Assembly (NCBI GenBank): GCA_963691705.1
Contig: OY829545.1
Span: 14,893,569 to 14,957,568, forward strand
Length of the DNA stretch: 64,000 nt
Reading direction: 5' to 3'
Source: Viola odorata
Lineage: Eukaryota; Streptophyta; Magnoliopsida; Malpighiales; Violaceae
Shown: positions 13,045 through 24,849 of the stretch, piece by piece
Layout of the letters: each line of letters starts with the position of its first letter
How positions within the stretch are numbered: position 1 is the stretch's first letter
The notes under the pieces: model-generated
The model's database searches: none
What the model was told of the DNA's origin: nothing
What the model saw: only the letters and a program-made list of their open reading frames with translations
Position numbers and translations under genes: made by a program

Positions 13045-16000
13045 TGTTATTGTGATTTTAAAATATTGGGTGGAAGTATTGATGTTTTCATGGCACGAAA
13101 AGTCAATTTTGTAGCTTGGAGTTAATGCTTCCATGTTCAACAAATCTATAAAGTTTAAGGAAGGTGCTACGTACTCCTTCAACCTTCCATAAACACACCG
13201 TTTAATTTCATTCAACTATATATAATTGACCCCTCACACAGAGAAAATTATAAGACCGTAATCTCCGATTGGGCAAGTGAAGACTACAAGAGGAGAGACT
13301 ATGGACTACGGACTAATCGTGACCAGGAAATAGTGGCAAGTGTGTGTATATATATACTCTCTTTTTTATTGAACCAGAAACAGTAAAAATAGTGGCCTGC
13401 AAGTAATTTCATTCCTCATAAATTCTTCACATATGTGGATGTCTTTTTTATTATTAGCGGTATGAATTTAAAATTTTATTAGTATTTTTATCACCTATAA
13501 ATAACGTATATGCAATGGAAACTCGAGCTAAGTCACATGCAACGCAAAGTGGGATACACGAAAAAAGAATAAAATTTAGGCAAAGGGCTGGTAAAAAATA
13601 GCGGCGCCCAACTAAATGAAAGTTGACACCTTAGTACCTTACTACTCCAAAAACCCAAAAGAGAGAAGAAAAATACTTAATAACCCTTAAACTTCACATT
13701 TTCTCCATTAAATTAATGTATGAAATTTTCAATTTAAACAAATCCGATCCTAGGGCTATTATTTGATAGTATTGATCTTATAAATGAGGAAAATTGAACT
13801 TGAAGTAATCAAGACCCCATAGTTGGGATATTATATACACTCCTTATAAGTCCTTTCCTGAAATGTCCTTTTTGAAAAAGGGCCAACAAAGTAGATCAAT
13901 AAGTCTATCAACTATACGTTGACTAACCTTTTGGCTTTTAGGCATAGACGACCCCAACTCTCGAATCTTTATGCTATACATTTAAGGTTATGTCTTTAAA
14001 CTTTAGGTCAACTTACGTTTTCATGACGCATATGCCTTCAACATTTTTATTATTATTATTAAGATGAAACTTCAACACTGTAATGTTTTCTTCCTCTCTT
14101 TTTTTAATGAGCTGTAATGTTTTCTTCCTTAAATCCTCTATATATGAAATCATCAATTTAGTCATGAATATTATCTATCTTTCTTCATTTTACTCCTGAC
14201 ATTAAATTTTGAATGATTAATTTCTCGTTATTATTAGTGGGTTTCCTTCTAAAACTGGGAAAAAAGGACATTTCCTCCCCTCTCTTCCATTATCATAAAT
14301 ATAAACATAATTTAAATTTAAAAAAAATATTTTATTAAAAAAAGTTGAGATTTAATAGAAAAATTAACACCTTGATTAAATTAAAAAAGGTAGAAATTAT
14401 TTGGGATTATATCTGATAATTTCGTACCTAAAGTATCTAAAAAAACATAAAATTTTATGGGATGAAATTGAAAATTTCCCTAAAATATATACACCGTAAA
14501 TAATTATAGTTCCATAAATTTTAGTTTTCACTTTGGTGGACAGACAGATTGATAGACTGGTACTATATTTTAGATGAGACACGTTTGCTCTTAAAATATT
14601 GGTAGTAATGCCCCATACTTTGGAGAGGAAAAAGGAGCTACATATTGAGAAGCAAGTAAAAGAAAATGAAAGAAAAGAACATGCGCAGTAGCGTTGGCAA
14701 TAGGGCTCCGTAAAGAAGAACTCAAGTCAACCATCCATATCCTGAGTCCTGAGTCTCCTGACCCATACAAATCATAGAAACAGACAAAGCCGTGATTTCC
14801 CTTTAGTTTTCTTGTCTTGTTCAATTCCGTGAAGAGAAAATATATATTTTCGGAATATCACGTCTCACTTATTTTACTACATAAGTAGTGCGGTATATTA
14901 CTGATATTTCACAAGAACTCATATTTATGGATTTCATTAATGAATGAATCTTATCATGTAAGTTGAATATAAAATACGACGTGACGATTTTAGAGATATT
15001 TTTGAAAGTGTGAGTTTTCTCACAAAGTCACGTTTGTGGCGGGCCACAACTAGAAGGCCTGTCACCCATTTCCTTCTCAGCAAATTTGACAAAGGAGAGA
15101 CCTTTGCATTGCCAAAGGGGAGGGAGAGAGAGAGAGGAGATGGGAGGATATTGTCAAGTGGTATTCTTATTTTCTAGAGTTTAGACTTTTTAAGCCACCA
15201 TCTTTAATTTCTTTAATTTTGGTTGTTGTTTGATTTGAATTTGAGTGGGGGCTTACTTTGTCCTTTGCTCAAAGTTAAGTTTGTGTTACAAGTTGCAAGA
15301 CTTGTTTTGTTTTTCTTGGTTCAAACCGGGCCCAACTTTTGTCTCGGTGGAATTTCTATAAAAAAGAAGAGGAAGCAAAATTACCATTTGTAGTCAACAT
15401 TGTTGTATCGTCATGTAAACATGTTCCAAAGGAAAGGGAAGAAAGGTAACACACACTCTCTATCTATTAGCTTAATTTCTAATCTATTTAATTAGTGTGT
15501 TTGCTTTAAATAATGATTAGCATCAAGTTGAAGAAGTGTCTTTTATTTATTTACTAATAAAAAATGCATTATTGGTGTGGTCGCGTGATAAAAAAACTTG
15601 TTTATCATTAACATATATTCCAACTTCAAGTTTAAGAAAGAAAGAAAAAAATTTATTGATTCTTTCCGGATCCGACTACACTCGAATGCAATTAAACACC
15701 CATTTGAAATGGACAAAGAGGGTACAGGGAGAGTGAAAAAGAGGGGAAAAAACTGGCCCAAGAGAAGAATTTAAAGAGAGAAATTACGAAAGTGGATGCT
15801 TCTTTGATGATGGGATGGTTTCAATGGGCCCTTCCCTCATTTGTCAAACTAGGCCCACTTTGATCTTTGCATGCGTTAACCTAGATTAAGACGAGGACTG
15901 GACGCCCACTTTCTCCTCCTCTTCCAGGTATTCTGGATGATTAAGACGTTGGTTCCTTTTCTTTCTTGAAAAATAAAGCAATTGGAGTTTCATACTTTTG

Positions 16001-17209
16001 AGTAATATTGATAGTTATCAGCCCAATTGTCTAGGCTTGAACCCAATACTATTTATAGATCTCAGTGGGCCTAAACCTTTAGACCTACTAAAGAAGACTT
16101 CCAATTATTACGGCCCAAAGCGCTGCTATTTTCGTTTCATGCTAATGCCCGGACCAAGTCAAGTATTAAATTAACATTGTCATTATAAAATTCCCTGGAC
16201 ATAAGTTGATTTGGTCGCAACAATTTGAATTTTGGGTATGAACATCCCAACCACACACATCTAGAAGAAGAGGAAAAAGTTATTGTTGGAACTATATCTT
16301 TCAATGTTAGATTTTGGAAGCAGTAACATATGAACTATATATATTTTTAAATTTCTTAAATTATGACTAATTTTATAAATATCGAGTCACATTATTTATT
16401 TCAGTTTGAAATATATTTCATAAATTGAGAGATGATCGATGAACCAGGAGTTCATTAAGGGATATTACTGCGGATCAGTCCATCATATTTTTTTCTTTTC
16501 TTGATAATATTAAAAGATGTGAGCCAGCAAACATAGGGTCACAAGCCTTCGCAATTGCACGAATGTCAAATGTGTTTGTGAAACATAAGAATGAGTCAAG
16601 TCAGCAAAATGCACATTGGTTGAGGAAGAGAGCAAAAAGGTCTAGAAAAGCAAACACTTAAATGGAAAAGTTATCATATACTCCAAATGTTTAGAATATT
16701 CACACAGTTAGCTAGATGATTCAACTAAAAGAAAAAATCATGTGTATTTACAATATATTATATTGAAATACAAATCATTTAAAAAAAAAAAGAACGTTGA
16801 CCTACCGCTTAGTTATCAACCCAAAGAGATACATGACGACTCCACTATGGTTATCAAAACATAACAACCAAAATAGTTATTATACTCATAAGTTTACCAC
16901 TAGCTCAATATATTTCAATCAATTTCTTACATAATTAATTTTAATTATCACATTTATAAAATAATTAAAATTAAATTTCTTACTAATTAATTAATTTAAT
17001 GCGTACATAAAAAATTCTCGATAACCAACAAAATTTCAGCTTCCAAACAAGGATCCAAAAATAAGCTTTAATTAATTAGGTAGCGATTCTACTCCTCATT
17101 GGCCAAATGTGGAATGGGACTTCCTTGATTAATGCTTTTCACAAATGGCAAAGCACTTAAATAGTAAACGCATCCTTTTATTTATTTATAAATCAGTCAA
17201 CTCCGCATA
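13045..17209. other. intergenic, no supported gene
   Basis: No domain-bearing frame was recognised. Short open frames (14397-14582, 14591-14824, 15536-15761) look like chance. A GA-rich patch lies near 15120. Confidence 0.55.
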
Positions 17210-17740
17210 GCATTACCTAGGGGTTGCAATATGGGACGGACGGCCGTCCATGGTGCAATTCCATTTGTCCATTTAATAAATGGATGGATTTGTCCAAGTC
17301 CATCTAATAAACGGACGGACAAAACCCGTCCATCTAAATTTGGACGGACGGGACGGGTTCCCGTCCAATAATAATTCTTTTTGGGAATTGAATTTTTTTT
17401 TGAAAAATAATATTTTTGGAAAATTTTTTTTTTGAAAAATTATTATTTTCGAAAAATAAGAGTAATTTTTTTGAAAAATTATTTTCGAAAAATAAGAGTA
17501 TTTTTTTTAAAAAAAAAATTTGAAAAAAAATTATTTTTGAGAAATTAATTATTTTTTAAAAAATTAAATAATAAACGGACGGACGGGAACCCGTTGGGTT
17601 TGTCCCGTCCGTCCATATATGTAGTTGGACGGGTCTAACCCAACCCATTTATTAAATGGACATGGACGGAGGGGATGAGCATATGGACGGACGGGACGGA
17701 TAAATGGACAATTGTCCATATTGCCACCCCTAGCATTACC
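17210..17740. mobile_element. hAT-type MITE with perfect 8-bp target duplication
   Basis: The element (17218-17732, 515 bp) starts TAGGGGTTGCAATATGG and ends with the near-inverse CCATATTGCCACCCCTA. Both sides carry GCATTACC (17210-17217 and 17733-17740), a perfect 8-bp duplication. Subterminal regions are packed with GGACGGACGG/CCGTCC repeats in both orientations around an AT-rich core. No transposase. Confidence 0.92.
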
Positions 17741-17759
17741 GCCATACAAATTTATCTCC

Positions 17760-17967
17760 TCTAATTTTTCCTATGGTCATATTAAAAAAATCTGAACCAT
17801 TCAATTAAATTGAACGAATGAGATTAAAAATTCAAATAATTAATGAGTTGATCATTTGTTAAATTTTATTGACTGGTCAACTCATTAATAACTTAAACTT
17901 TTAATCTTATCCGTCCAATTTTATTGAATGGTTCATATTCCTCTAACATATTCTAAGAAAAATTAGA
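17760..17967. mobile_element. foldback MITE
   Basis: The sequence folds back on itself. The left arm (TCTAATTTTTC, then TGAACCATTCAAT, GAACGAATGAGATTAAAA, TTAATGAGTTGA) recurs inverted on the right. The axis is near 17865 and each arm is about 95 bp with mismatches. It sits directly beside the hAT element. A target duplication is not clear. Confidence 0.65.
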
Positions 17968-18359
17968 AGTGCCGGATCTCCCGCACAACACCTCATATAT
18001 TTTAGGATTAACTTTTATTTTGTTAGTATTTTATAATTCAGTCGACTCCGCCGCCTCCAACACCACATAACGCACCTTGACTTGAGGAGTTTGGTGCAGA
18101 AATACGCGTGCGTGTCTTCATCTGCTTTTTTTCCTCACAAAAATTGAAAGGTGCTTTCTTTGTTTCATAATACTAGCCGCGAAATAGCTTTATTTTTATA
18201 ATAAATATATTTTTTTATCATTTTTATCTATGTATTATCTTTTTATATGCCGAAGGCGTCAATGATCATATTCATATATATACGATCACTACATAAAATA
18301 AAAGATAATAATATCGTAATTGGTGGACGAGAGACGAAGTCAAATTAAGCAATAATATA
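17968..18359. other. intergenic, no gene seen
   Basis: AT-rich spacer without recognisable features. Confidence 0.5.
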
Positions 18360-18900
18360 ACTAAATTTGACAAACCAAGCCTTTAGTGCTTGTTTTTGGT
18401 CGTACATTGCGCCTCAGTTGACAAACTTTATGAGATGAATGAGGAATGTTTGGAGGAGGGTGCATATAAACTTCTCTTTGCATATCGCCATTGAAAAAAA
18501 CATTGTTAACATTCATCCGAAGAAGTTTCCATCAGCATATACTACAATGATGGCCAACAGGTTGCGTTCAAATGTCAATCGAGCCACAAAAGCAAAGATT
18601 TTCTCATAGTTAATATCATGCTCTTAATTGTATATTTTAATCACCAGATGAGTTTTATAACGTTTAATAAAACTCCATACCGATTTTAATTTATAGATCC
18701 TTTTGCATCCAATAACGTACAAAAATCAACTAAATTTTATGTGAATTTTCTCTAAAGCTTCAAGTTCTTCGACATAGCTTGTTAATTAGCGTGAATTGTT
18801 GAACCTGATTTGTAACAACATCAAATTACATGATTCTAGGAATAACCATAAGATGATATCAATGATAAGAAAACTCTTCATTTCTTAAACCTAGAGATTA
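18360..18900 (-). pseudogene. decayed Ty1/Copia pol fragment (reverse transcriptase start)
   Basis: Conceptual translation of the minus strand across several frames gives blocks in the right order for the Copia RT start: EELEALE, DAKGSIN, YEKIFA, ERNLLAIIVVYADG, FFNGDMQREVYMHPPP and KQALKAWFVKF. These resemble the family patterns for the IGCKWVYK region, YKARLVAKGY, FLNGDLxEEVYMxPPPG and LKQAPRAWF. There are many stops and shifts, so it is inert. No LTRs were found nearby. Confidence 0.7.
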
Positions 18901-19516
18901 CAGTTTGAGACGGTAAAAAATGTTATAATCGACTGTTAAGTCAGATTTTTTCCATGGTGGAATAAGCATCGTATAAAAGGGTTTGCCAACAAGTTTAATT
19001 GAAATGAAAAGAGAAACCAAAACAAAAAAAAGTTTAGATACGAGCCTATGATATCATATCAGATGAATAACAAAACAGGACAAAAAAGAATGAGAAACGA
19101 TGATTATATTGTAAGAATGGAAAATACAATAGCATCCTATAGTTACTGCTAAAATTTTGAGATTGCATATTGCCATCAAATCTCATAAATCAAATTCATC
19201 ATGGGGCTTAAGGAATACAGGAAGAAAATAAAAAATAATAACAAAAGATGAGGAAAAAATAATAAATTAATTATATAAATTCATGACTTTCAGACATGAA
19301 GTAATGCAATTTGAAAACGAACGTGCAATTAGAGAATGGGTTTAGAAATTAGTGGAACGAACGTGGGGCGCAAAGTCAACTTAGAATACCAGCCATATGG
19401 GGCTCGACTTGTTCTAAACACACTCCACTCTACCAAAAGAAAATGAGTAATGCAATTAATTGTTAAAATAATCACCAATTGACGTATAGATAAGGTCCTT
19501 AATTGCATGACACGTC
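18901..19516. other. upstream flank of the chitinase gene
   Basis: No gene was seen. It holds W-box-like cores near the chitinase start: AAGTCAAC at about 19373-19380 (inverse of GTTGACTT) and TTGAC at 19479-19483. Elicitor-induced chitinase promoters commonly carry W-boxes; a role here is inference. Confidence 0.45.
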
Positions 19517-19523
19517 TATAAAA
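19517..19523 (+). promoter_or_regulatory. TATA box of the chitinase gene
   Basis: TATAAAA 62 nt before the AUG, implying a short 5'UTR of about 35 nt. Confidence 0.7.
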
Positions 19524-19584
19524 GGGTTCATTTGTTTATACTTTATATTCCTCCTTTGCAAAACAATTAACAAAATACAATCAT

Positions 19585-20922
19585 ATGGCATCCTCTAATT
19601 CTCTCATCTTTCTATCCATCATTACTCTTCTCCTCTCCCTCTCTTCCCATAAATTAGCAGAAGCAAGGCGGCGGCCGGCCCGACTCCGAATCTCCGATCT
19701 CGTTTCTAGAGATCTTTTCCGTGACATTTTCTTACACAAGGACGACGCTGTCTGCCCAGCTAATAATTTCTTCACGTACGATTCATTCATCCAAGCAACT
19801 AAATGTTTTCCTAAGTTTGGAAGCACAGGAGATTTGGACACAGATAAACGAGAAATTGCTGCTTTTCTTGGTCAAATATCGCACGAGACCACTGGTGGCT
19901 GGGCCACCGCACCCGACGGACCATTCGCATGGGGCCTGTGCTTTAAAGAAGAAGTCAGCCCACAAAGTAATTACTGCGACCCCACCAGCACCAAATGGCC
20001 TTGCTTCCCTGGCAAATCATACAAAGGAAGAGGACCTATTCAACTCTCATGGTAAATTACATTCTCCCCTTACTATATATTACAATACATTCAATTAAGA
20101 TTTCAGCCCAATCCTACTAGATCCAAATATTCTCCTCTTACTATATATTACAATACATTCAATTAAAATTTCGGCTCAATCCTACTAAATTCAAACGATA
20201 CTTTTTCAATTCATGCAGTTATATTATATTGTTCAATTAATAGTGTAGTTATATGTAGTAAAGTCTTTTGATTTGATAAGAACATGCGGATGATAATTTT
20301 TTTTCAAAAAAAATAAGTAAAAATAAGTTTGTATTCATCTCAACGTGTGAGACCACCACCAGCCCATTTGAATACCAAATACAATACTATATAATCACTT
20401 GTATAAGATAGTACCGAACTACAACCGCATCCGTTATTTTATGCGCTAGATTAATTGTATTAAAAAATATTAGAAGGAATTAAATATTATTACATTAAGC
20501 TTAGCATTTTCCTAATATTAATATTGATCTTTTAATGTGGACGCACATGCAGGAACTTCAACTATGGGCAGGCAGGGAAAGCGTTGGGCTTGGATATCCT
20601 TAGGAACCCAGAAATAGTGGCGAACAACTCGGTGATATCGTTCAAAACGTCGCTGTGGTTTTGGATGACGGAGCAGAAGCCAAAGCCGTCGTGCCACGAC
20701 GTGATGGTGGGGAGATATGTGCCGACGCAGGCTGATATTGCGGCGAACCGTACAGCCGGGTATGGGCTACTGACCAACATCATCAACGGCGGAATTGAAT
20801 GTGGAATTCCGACCACCGGCTCTGTTCAGGATCGGATTGGGTATTTTGAGAGATATGCTAAAATGTTTGGGGTTGAAACCGGACCCAACTTGGATTGTCA
20901 AAATCAAAAATCATTTGCTTAA
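19585..20922 (+). CDS. class II chitinase, GH19
   Basis: Two exons (19585-20051 and 20553-20922), with the intron inside a Trp codon, give 278 aa. Residues 1 to about 27 form a signal peptide. There is no hevein chitin-binding domain or hinge, so this is class II. The GH19 core carries HETTGGW with catalytic acid E101 and the second acid E123 in CFKEE, 22 residues apart as in the barley enzyme (67/89). It also has [24 protein letters not shown] and [14 protein letters not shown]. It should cleave beta-1,4 bonds in chitin by inversion, in the apoplast or vacuole, as a defence protein. The C-terminal tail ([13 protein letters not shown]) extends past the usual core; a vacuolar role for it is only speculation. 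The gene looks intact. A tandem duplication and a LINE lie just downstream. Confidence 0.93.
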
Positions 20923-21001
20923 TAGGCCGGCAATGGAAAAAGGATAATTTTAATTTTTTGTCGTTAACATTAAATAATAGGCCGGCAGTGGAAGGATAAT
21001 T
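20921..21001 (+). repeat. imperfect tandem duplication at chitinase stop/3'UTR
   Basis: AATAGGCCGGCAATGGAA with following GGATAATT (20921-20951) recurs as AATAGGCCGGCAGTGGAA with GGATAATT (20976-21001). The repeat period is about 55 bp and begins at the stop codon. Confidence 0.85.
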
Positions 21002-21081
21002 CTTTATTTGGGGTTGTTGTTGTAATTTACTTTTGCTTAATTAATAAACATTAACATTAACATTTTGTGATTGTAGAAGGA

Positions 21082-22790
21082 TTTTTTTTTTTTTTTTTAT
21101 AAAGAGGGAGGCTAAACGCCTAAAGAACACACTCAGGATAAGCACCTTCTATCACCATCGTAAATGGCGGTTAAACTAATAGGAACAGCATCAAACCACT
21201 GGAACTCAGGTCCCTGCGTAAAAGCTAAATTGGCAAGGCCATCCGCTAAACCATTCGCTTCGCGGTATACATGGATTACACGATAAACACATCCAGAGGA
21301 ACGCAGAAAACCCTTAATGCGATGCACCAAGTCCATGTTTGCCACCGGTGAAGAGCGGTCCCTGTTAATAGCATGCACTACACTAGCATTGTCGCATTGA
21401 ATTTCCAAGTCGTACCATCCACGCTCAAGGGCGTTCTGAACTCCATAGAGCATGGCCAGCAATTCCGCACGATACGCCAAACACTGCCCGAGGTCAACCG
21501 CGAAGCCACCAAGCCACAACCCATCTCTATCCCTAAGACATCCTCCACCCGCAGCTCTTCGCGAGATCTGACGACAAGCACCATCCGTATTGATGGTAAT
21601 CTTACCATCATGGGCCGCTATCCAACCGACCGACACGGGCCTGGTAGAACCTCCACCTCCAACACCCAAAAGGACGGTTGAAGCATTCATTGCAGAAGAA
21701 TACGCAGCTTTAACAATAGAAATTCTAGTAGCAACCGACACATGATTGTTTTTGAAGACAATCTCGTTGCGCCACTTCCACAACCACCAGCAGGAAAGAC
21801 CAAAGGTGAGACTCCAACTCGTGCCTATACCACGCATCCCACCCCCTCTCAGATTAGCCTCCATCCAATCACGAAAAGACTCCTGACGAGCCATGTTCCA
21901 CACCGTAGTGGGAGCCAACTGATGCCAAAAGGACTTGGAGACGGGGCAATCGCGAAGGATATGTTCTACAGACTCTTCCTGAACCCCGCAGCAAGGGCAC
22001 AAAGCATGATCACTCATGTGACGCCGAAATCGCTCTTGATTAGTCAGCAATCGTTGATGGCACACCAACCATAAAAACAAACGCACCCTTTGGGGCCCAT
22101 CCCACTTCCAAGGCAAGCTCCATATTCGATCAACAGGACCATCCTTGAACCCGGCTACCAGGGCATACGCGGACTTTAATGTGAAATCTCCATTAGAAGA
22201 CCAACGCCAATAGCGTTGGTCCTTCCCTAGAGAATTGGCAGGAGGGCAACAACTAGTGACGCAGGAAAAAAGATCATCATCCAAGTAGCATGTCAACAAG
22301 GAGGTATTCCACCTACCATCAGGAAGGACCACTGTAGACAAACGCCAATCTCTGATGTTCAAGGGGATTTCCTCGCGCATCAGGTCGCATAAAGGGGTGT
22401 CGCCCGCCCAATTATCATACCAAAAAAGAATGTTCTGTCCATCCCCAATGGACCAAAACGAGTTAGACCGAACCAAACCCCACATGTGACATATCTCGCG
22501 CCAGAGGGCAGTACCATTTTGAGCCCTAAGCTGAATCGGCATCTCCTCCAATTTGACACTATACTTACCACCCAACACTCGAGCCCAAAGACTGTGTTTT
22601 TCGGTAATAAATCGCCATGCAAGCTTTGCCATAAAAGCCCTGTTAAAAGTTTTAAGGCGTTTAATACCAAGCCCCCCATCCTCTTTCGATTTGCAAGCAG
22701 TCTCCCAATCAATGAGGTGGACCTTTCTCTCCCCGTTACCATCCCCCCAAAGGATTTGTTCTAAATTAATCCCTCCCCCATCTAAAAAAA
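21082..22790 (-). mobile_element. 5'-truncated LINE (non-LTR retrotransposon)
   Basis: The minus strand carries the C-terminal half of a plant LINE ORF2 followed 34 nt later by a 17-nt poly(A) (T-run at 21082-21098). It lacks the endonuclease and most of the reverse transcriptase, as usual for 5' truncation during target-primed reverse transcription. Flanks share only a weak AAGGATTT/AAAGATTT similarity, so the target duplication is uncertain. It sits antisense about 160 bp past the chitinase stop codon. Confidence 0.8.
21133..22784 (-). pseudogene. LINE ORF2 C-terminus: zf-RVT plus RNase H
   Basis: One open frame runs from the truncation point to the stop (about 550 codons; first internal Met at 22632). 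In order it shows the RT-distal block (LEQILWGDGNGERKVHLIDW, GGLGIKRLKTFN), the zinc-binding zf-RVT domain (LFLWLVCHQRLLTN, CPCCGVQEESVEHILRDC) and a C-terminal RNase H. The RNase H keeps its acidic residues: D in NTDGAC, E in YRAELLAML, D in CDNASVV and D in NGLADGLAN. The frame has no stop, so insertion is fairly young. It cannot be an active protein because the polymerase is missing. Confidence 0.85.
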
Positions 22791-22799
22791 AGATTTATT

Positions 22800-23127
22800 T
22801 GACTCCATGGTTGTACTTTAGTAATTATTTAAAATTTAAGGTAACTTTATAATATTACTGATACATGAATCAAAAGTTCCTAAATTTATTTTTTTAATAT
22901 AATTTTAATGTCGATCTTTTTTATATTAGAGTAAAAAAATATAAAAAATATATATTGTAGAGTATTATGTGATTTTCTTAAAAAAATAGTGTAACTACGC
23001 CCTAAATTTTGTCCCCTTAAATTTTTTTTCTAACTCCACATGATTAACCCGATACGAACAATATTTACACACATGACCTATATACTTAATGAGTTTACAC
23101 AACAACAACTTAAATCTTCTTCTTCTG

Positions 23128-23171
<44 letters not shown>

Positions 23172-23804
23172 CTATATGTAGTTTAAACCTAAAATTGATG
23201 GAATTTTCCTTTTGTTAGAAGAATTGCGGTGGCTGTCTCTATAGTTGGGGCCTAACCTTCTAACCTTGGGCTATGTTAAAAAATTCACAACTGAGCCCAT
23301 ACCTATTGGGCTTTGTGCTATGGATAAGGAGCAGAGTTCCAGGGTAATGTTGTAGCTAAAGAATCTAAGATGGAACTCTCTTTTTTTTAACTCTCTGATC
23401 GCAGTTCCTTTAGATTTTTTTCTACCATTTTAATTGGCGAAAAAAATTCGAATCCGAGTCCGAATTTCTATTAGTACATTTGCTATCAGCTACATATGAA
23501 TACTATTTGGTGTGGGTAGTGTAATTAATTGATTGAGGATGCTAGATGCCCAATTGTTGTTTTATTTTTAAGGTTTGAGTTGGATTCATTTTACCAAAAC
23601 TTGTACTAAAAAAAATTGAAATTACCGTCAGGTTATAATGGGTACCGTACCAAAAGACTAAGCTATATAATATATTTCCTCTATCATTTTGCTACAAAAT
23701 TATACATGTATGGTTCATCTCATCTCAACACATAAACCTAATTTTGTGTACTTCAGATGAAATTAAGGAGCATTAATTGGGATGGAGATGGACCAAAAAT
23801 GATA
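22800..23804. other. intergenic, no gene seen
   Basis: AT-rich spacer between the LINE and the Aux/IAA gene; contains the trinucleotide repeat listed next. Confidence 0.5.
23127..23168. repeat. (TAA)n microsatellite
   Basis: About 13 uninterrupted ATA/TAA units. Confidence 0.95.
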
Positions 23805-24774
23805 TCAGGTTTCTACTCTTGTGATCTTCAGTCTTCTCACCGAGCATAAGAACATCCTGTATATATAATTAAAACAAAGAAATTAATTAATGGATAAATA
23901 TATAATTAATTAGTAGTATAAATAGTTTATTAATCTAATCACCCATCATCGGTACATGTTATTTTTATAATATAGGTCACGAGTTCGATCCTCATATTAT
24001 AACGAGGAATGAAACTTACTCCCAAGGAACATCCCCAACCATAAGCCAATCCCCTTCTTTGTCTTCATATGTCAACACATGGAATTGCTCAGCATGTTCA
24101 CCATCCATTTCAGCCCCTGCATATACATACATACATTTTGCAGATCATAAGTTATTATGTTAATGTCAAAAATAAATAAAAAATGCTAATTAAGAAAGTA
24201 ATTAAGAAGTACTTACAGATAATTGTGGTGTTGAACATAAGATCAAGGGTCCTAATTAAATCACGGTAACCATCATGAGCTAACAGGTCCAGTTTCCTCC
24301 CTATTGGGATTCCTTCCATGTAAACCTTCACAAAAAATGTTGCACTATTGTACTCCCCTTCTTCTTCTTCCTCCCTCCTAATTACAATCCAAATTAACAA
24401 CAACAACAACAACAAAAATAGATTTTTTTTTTTGACTCGTGTGGCTCGTTGGATGAGTTTACAGACGTTTTGTGGACCGATATATGTCACAAAATGTAAA
24501 CTCGTGCGTCCAACGGCTCACAAAAGGCCACACAAGTTTTGCTGGTTGTACTTGTATCGAAAAATCATGCAAAAAAGAGATGGTTTTACCTGGCTGGGAA
24601 ATTAGAAGGGTTGGGTTGATGATGATGATGAGATGTTGAAGAAATGCTGAGTCCAAGTCTAAGTTCTGTAGTGAACTGAGAAGACTGGGTTGAAAAAGTA
24701 GCTGGGTAATTGCTGCTTTCAAGAGAAGATGATGAAGAACTATATGTACGAGGAATACCTCTGCCTCTCCCCAT
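23805..24774 (-). CDS. IAA30: non-canonical Aux/IAA protein without degron (IAA20/IAA30-like)
   Basis: Four exons (24774-24590, 24377-24217, 24116-24020, 23856-23805) join in frame to 164 aa. The protein starts MGRGRG, has a Ser-rich stretch, then the domain I EAR repressor motif LRLGLS (residues 38-43). Domain III contains [16 protein letters not shown] and LIRTLDLMF; domain IV contains [15 protein letters not shown] and RRLKIT. The domain II degron (GWPPV type) is absent. In Arabidopsis, IAA20 and IAA30 lack it and are long-lived repressors that act with ARFs in the nucleus. The final exon sequence ([15 protein letters not shown]) fits this clade. The IAA30 symbol is a family-level call; IAA20 is equally possible. 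Looks intact. Confidence 0.9.
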
Positions 24775-24840
24775 TTCTTGAATTTCTTTCTTTTGAACTT
24801 TTGAGATATGGAATCCAAAGAAGCCGCCACAGCTTCGGGC

Positions 24841-24849
24841 TTATATATA
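24841..24849 (-). promoter_or_regulatory. TATA box of the Aux/IAA gene
   Basis: The minus strand reads TATATATAA about 70 nt upstream of the ATG. Confidence 0.6.

Noticed and set aside
21373..22852. Plus-strand frames opposite the LINE
   Set aside because: Shadows of the minus-strand zf-RVT/RNase H frame.
23975..23990. GAGTTCGATCCTC, similar to a tRNA B-box
   Set aside because: No A-box or cloverleaf around it; it lies within an Aux/IAA intron. At most a SINE scrap.
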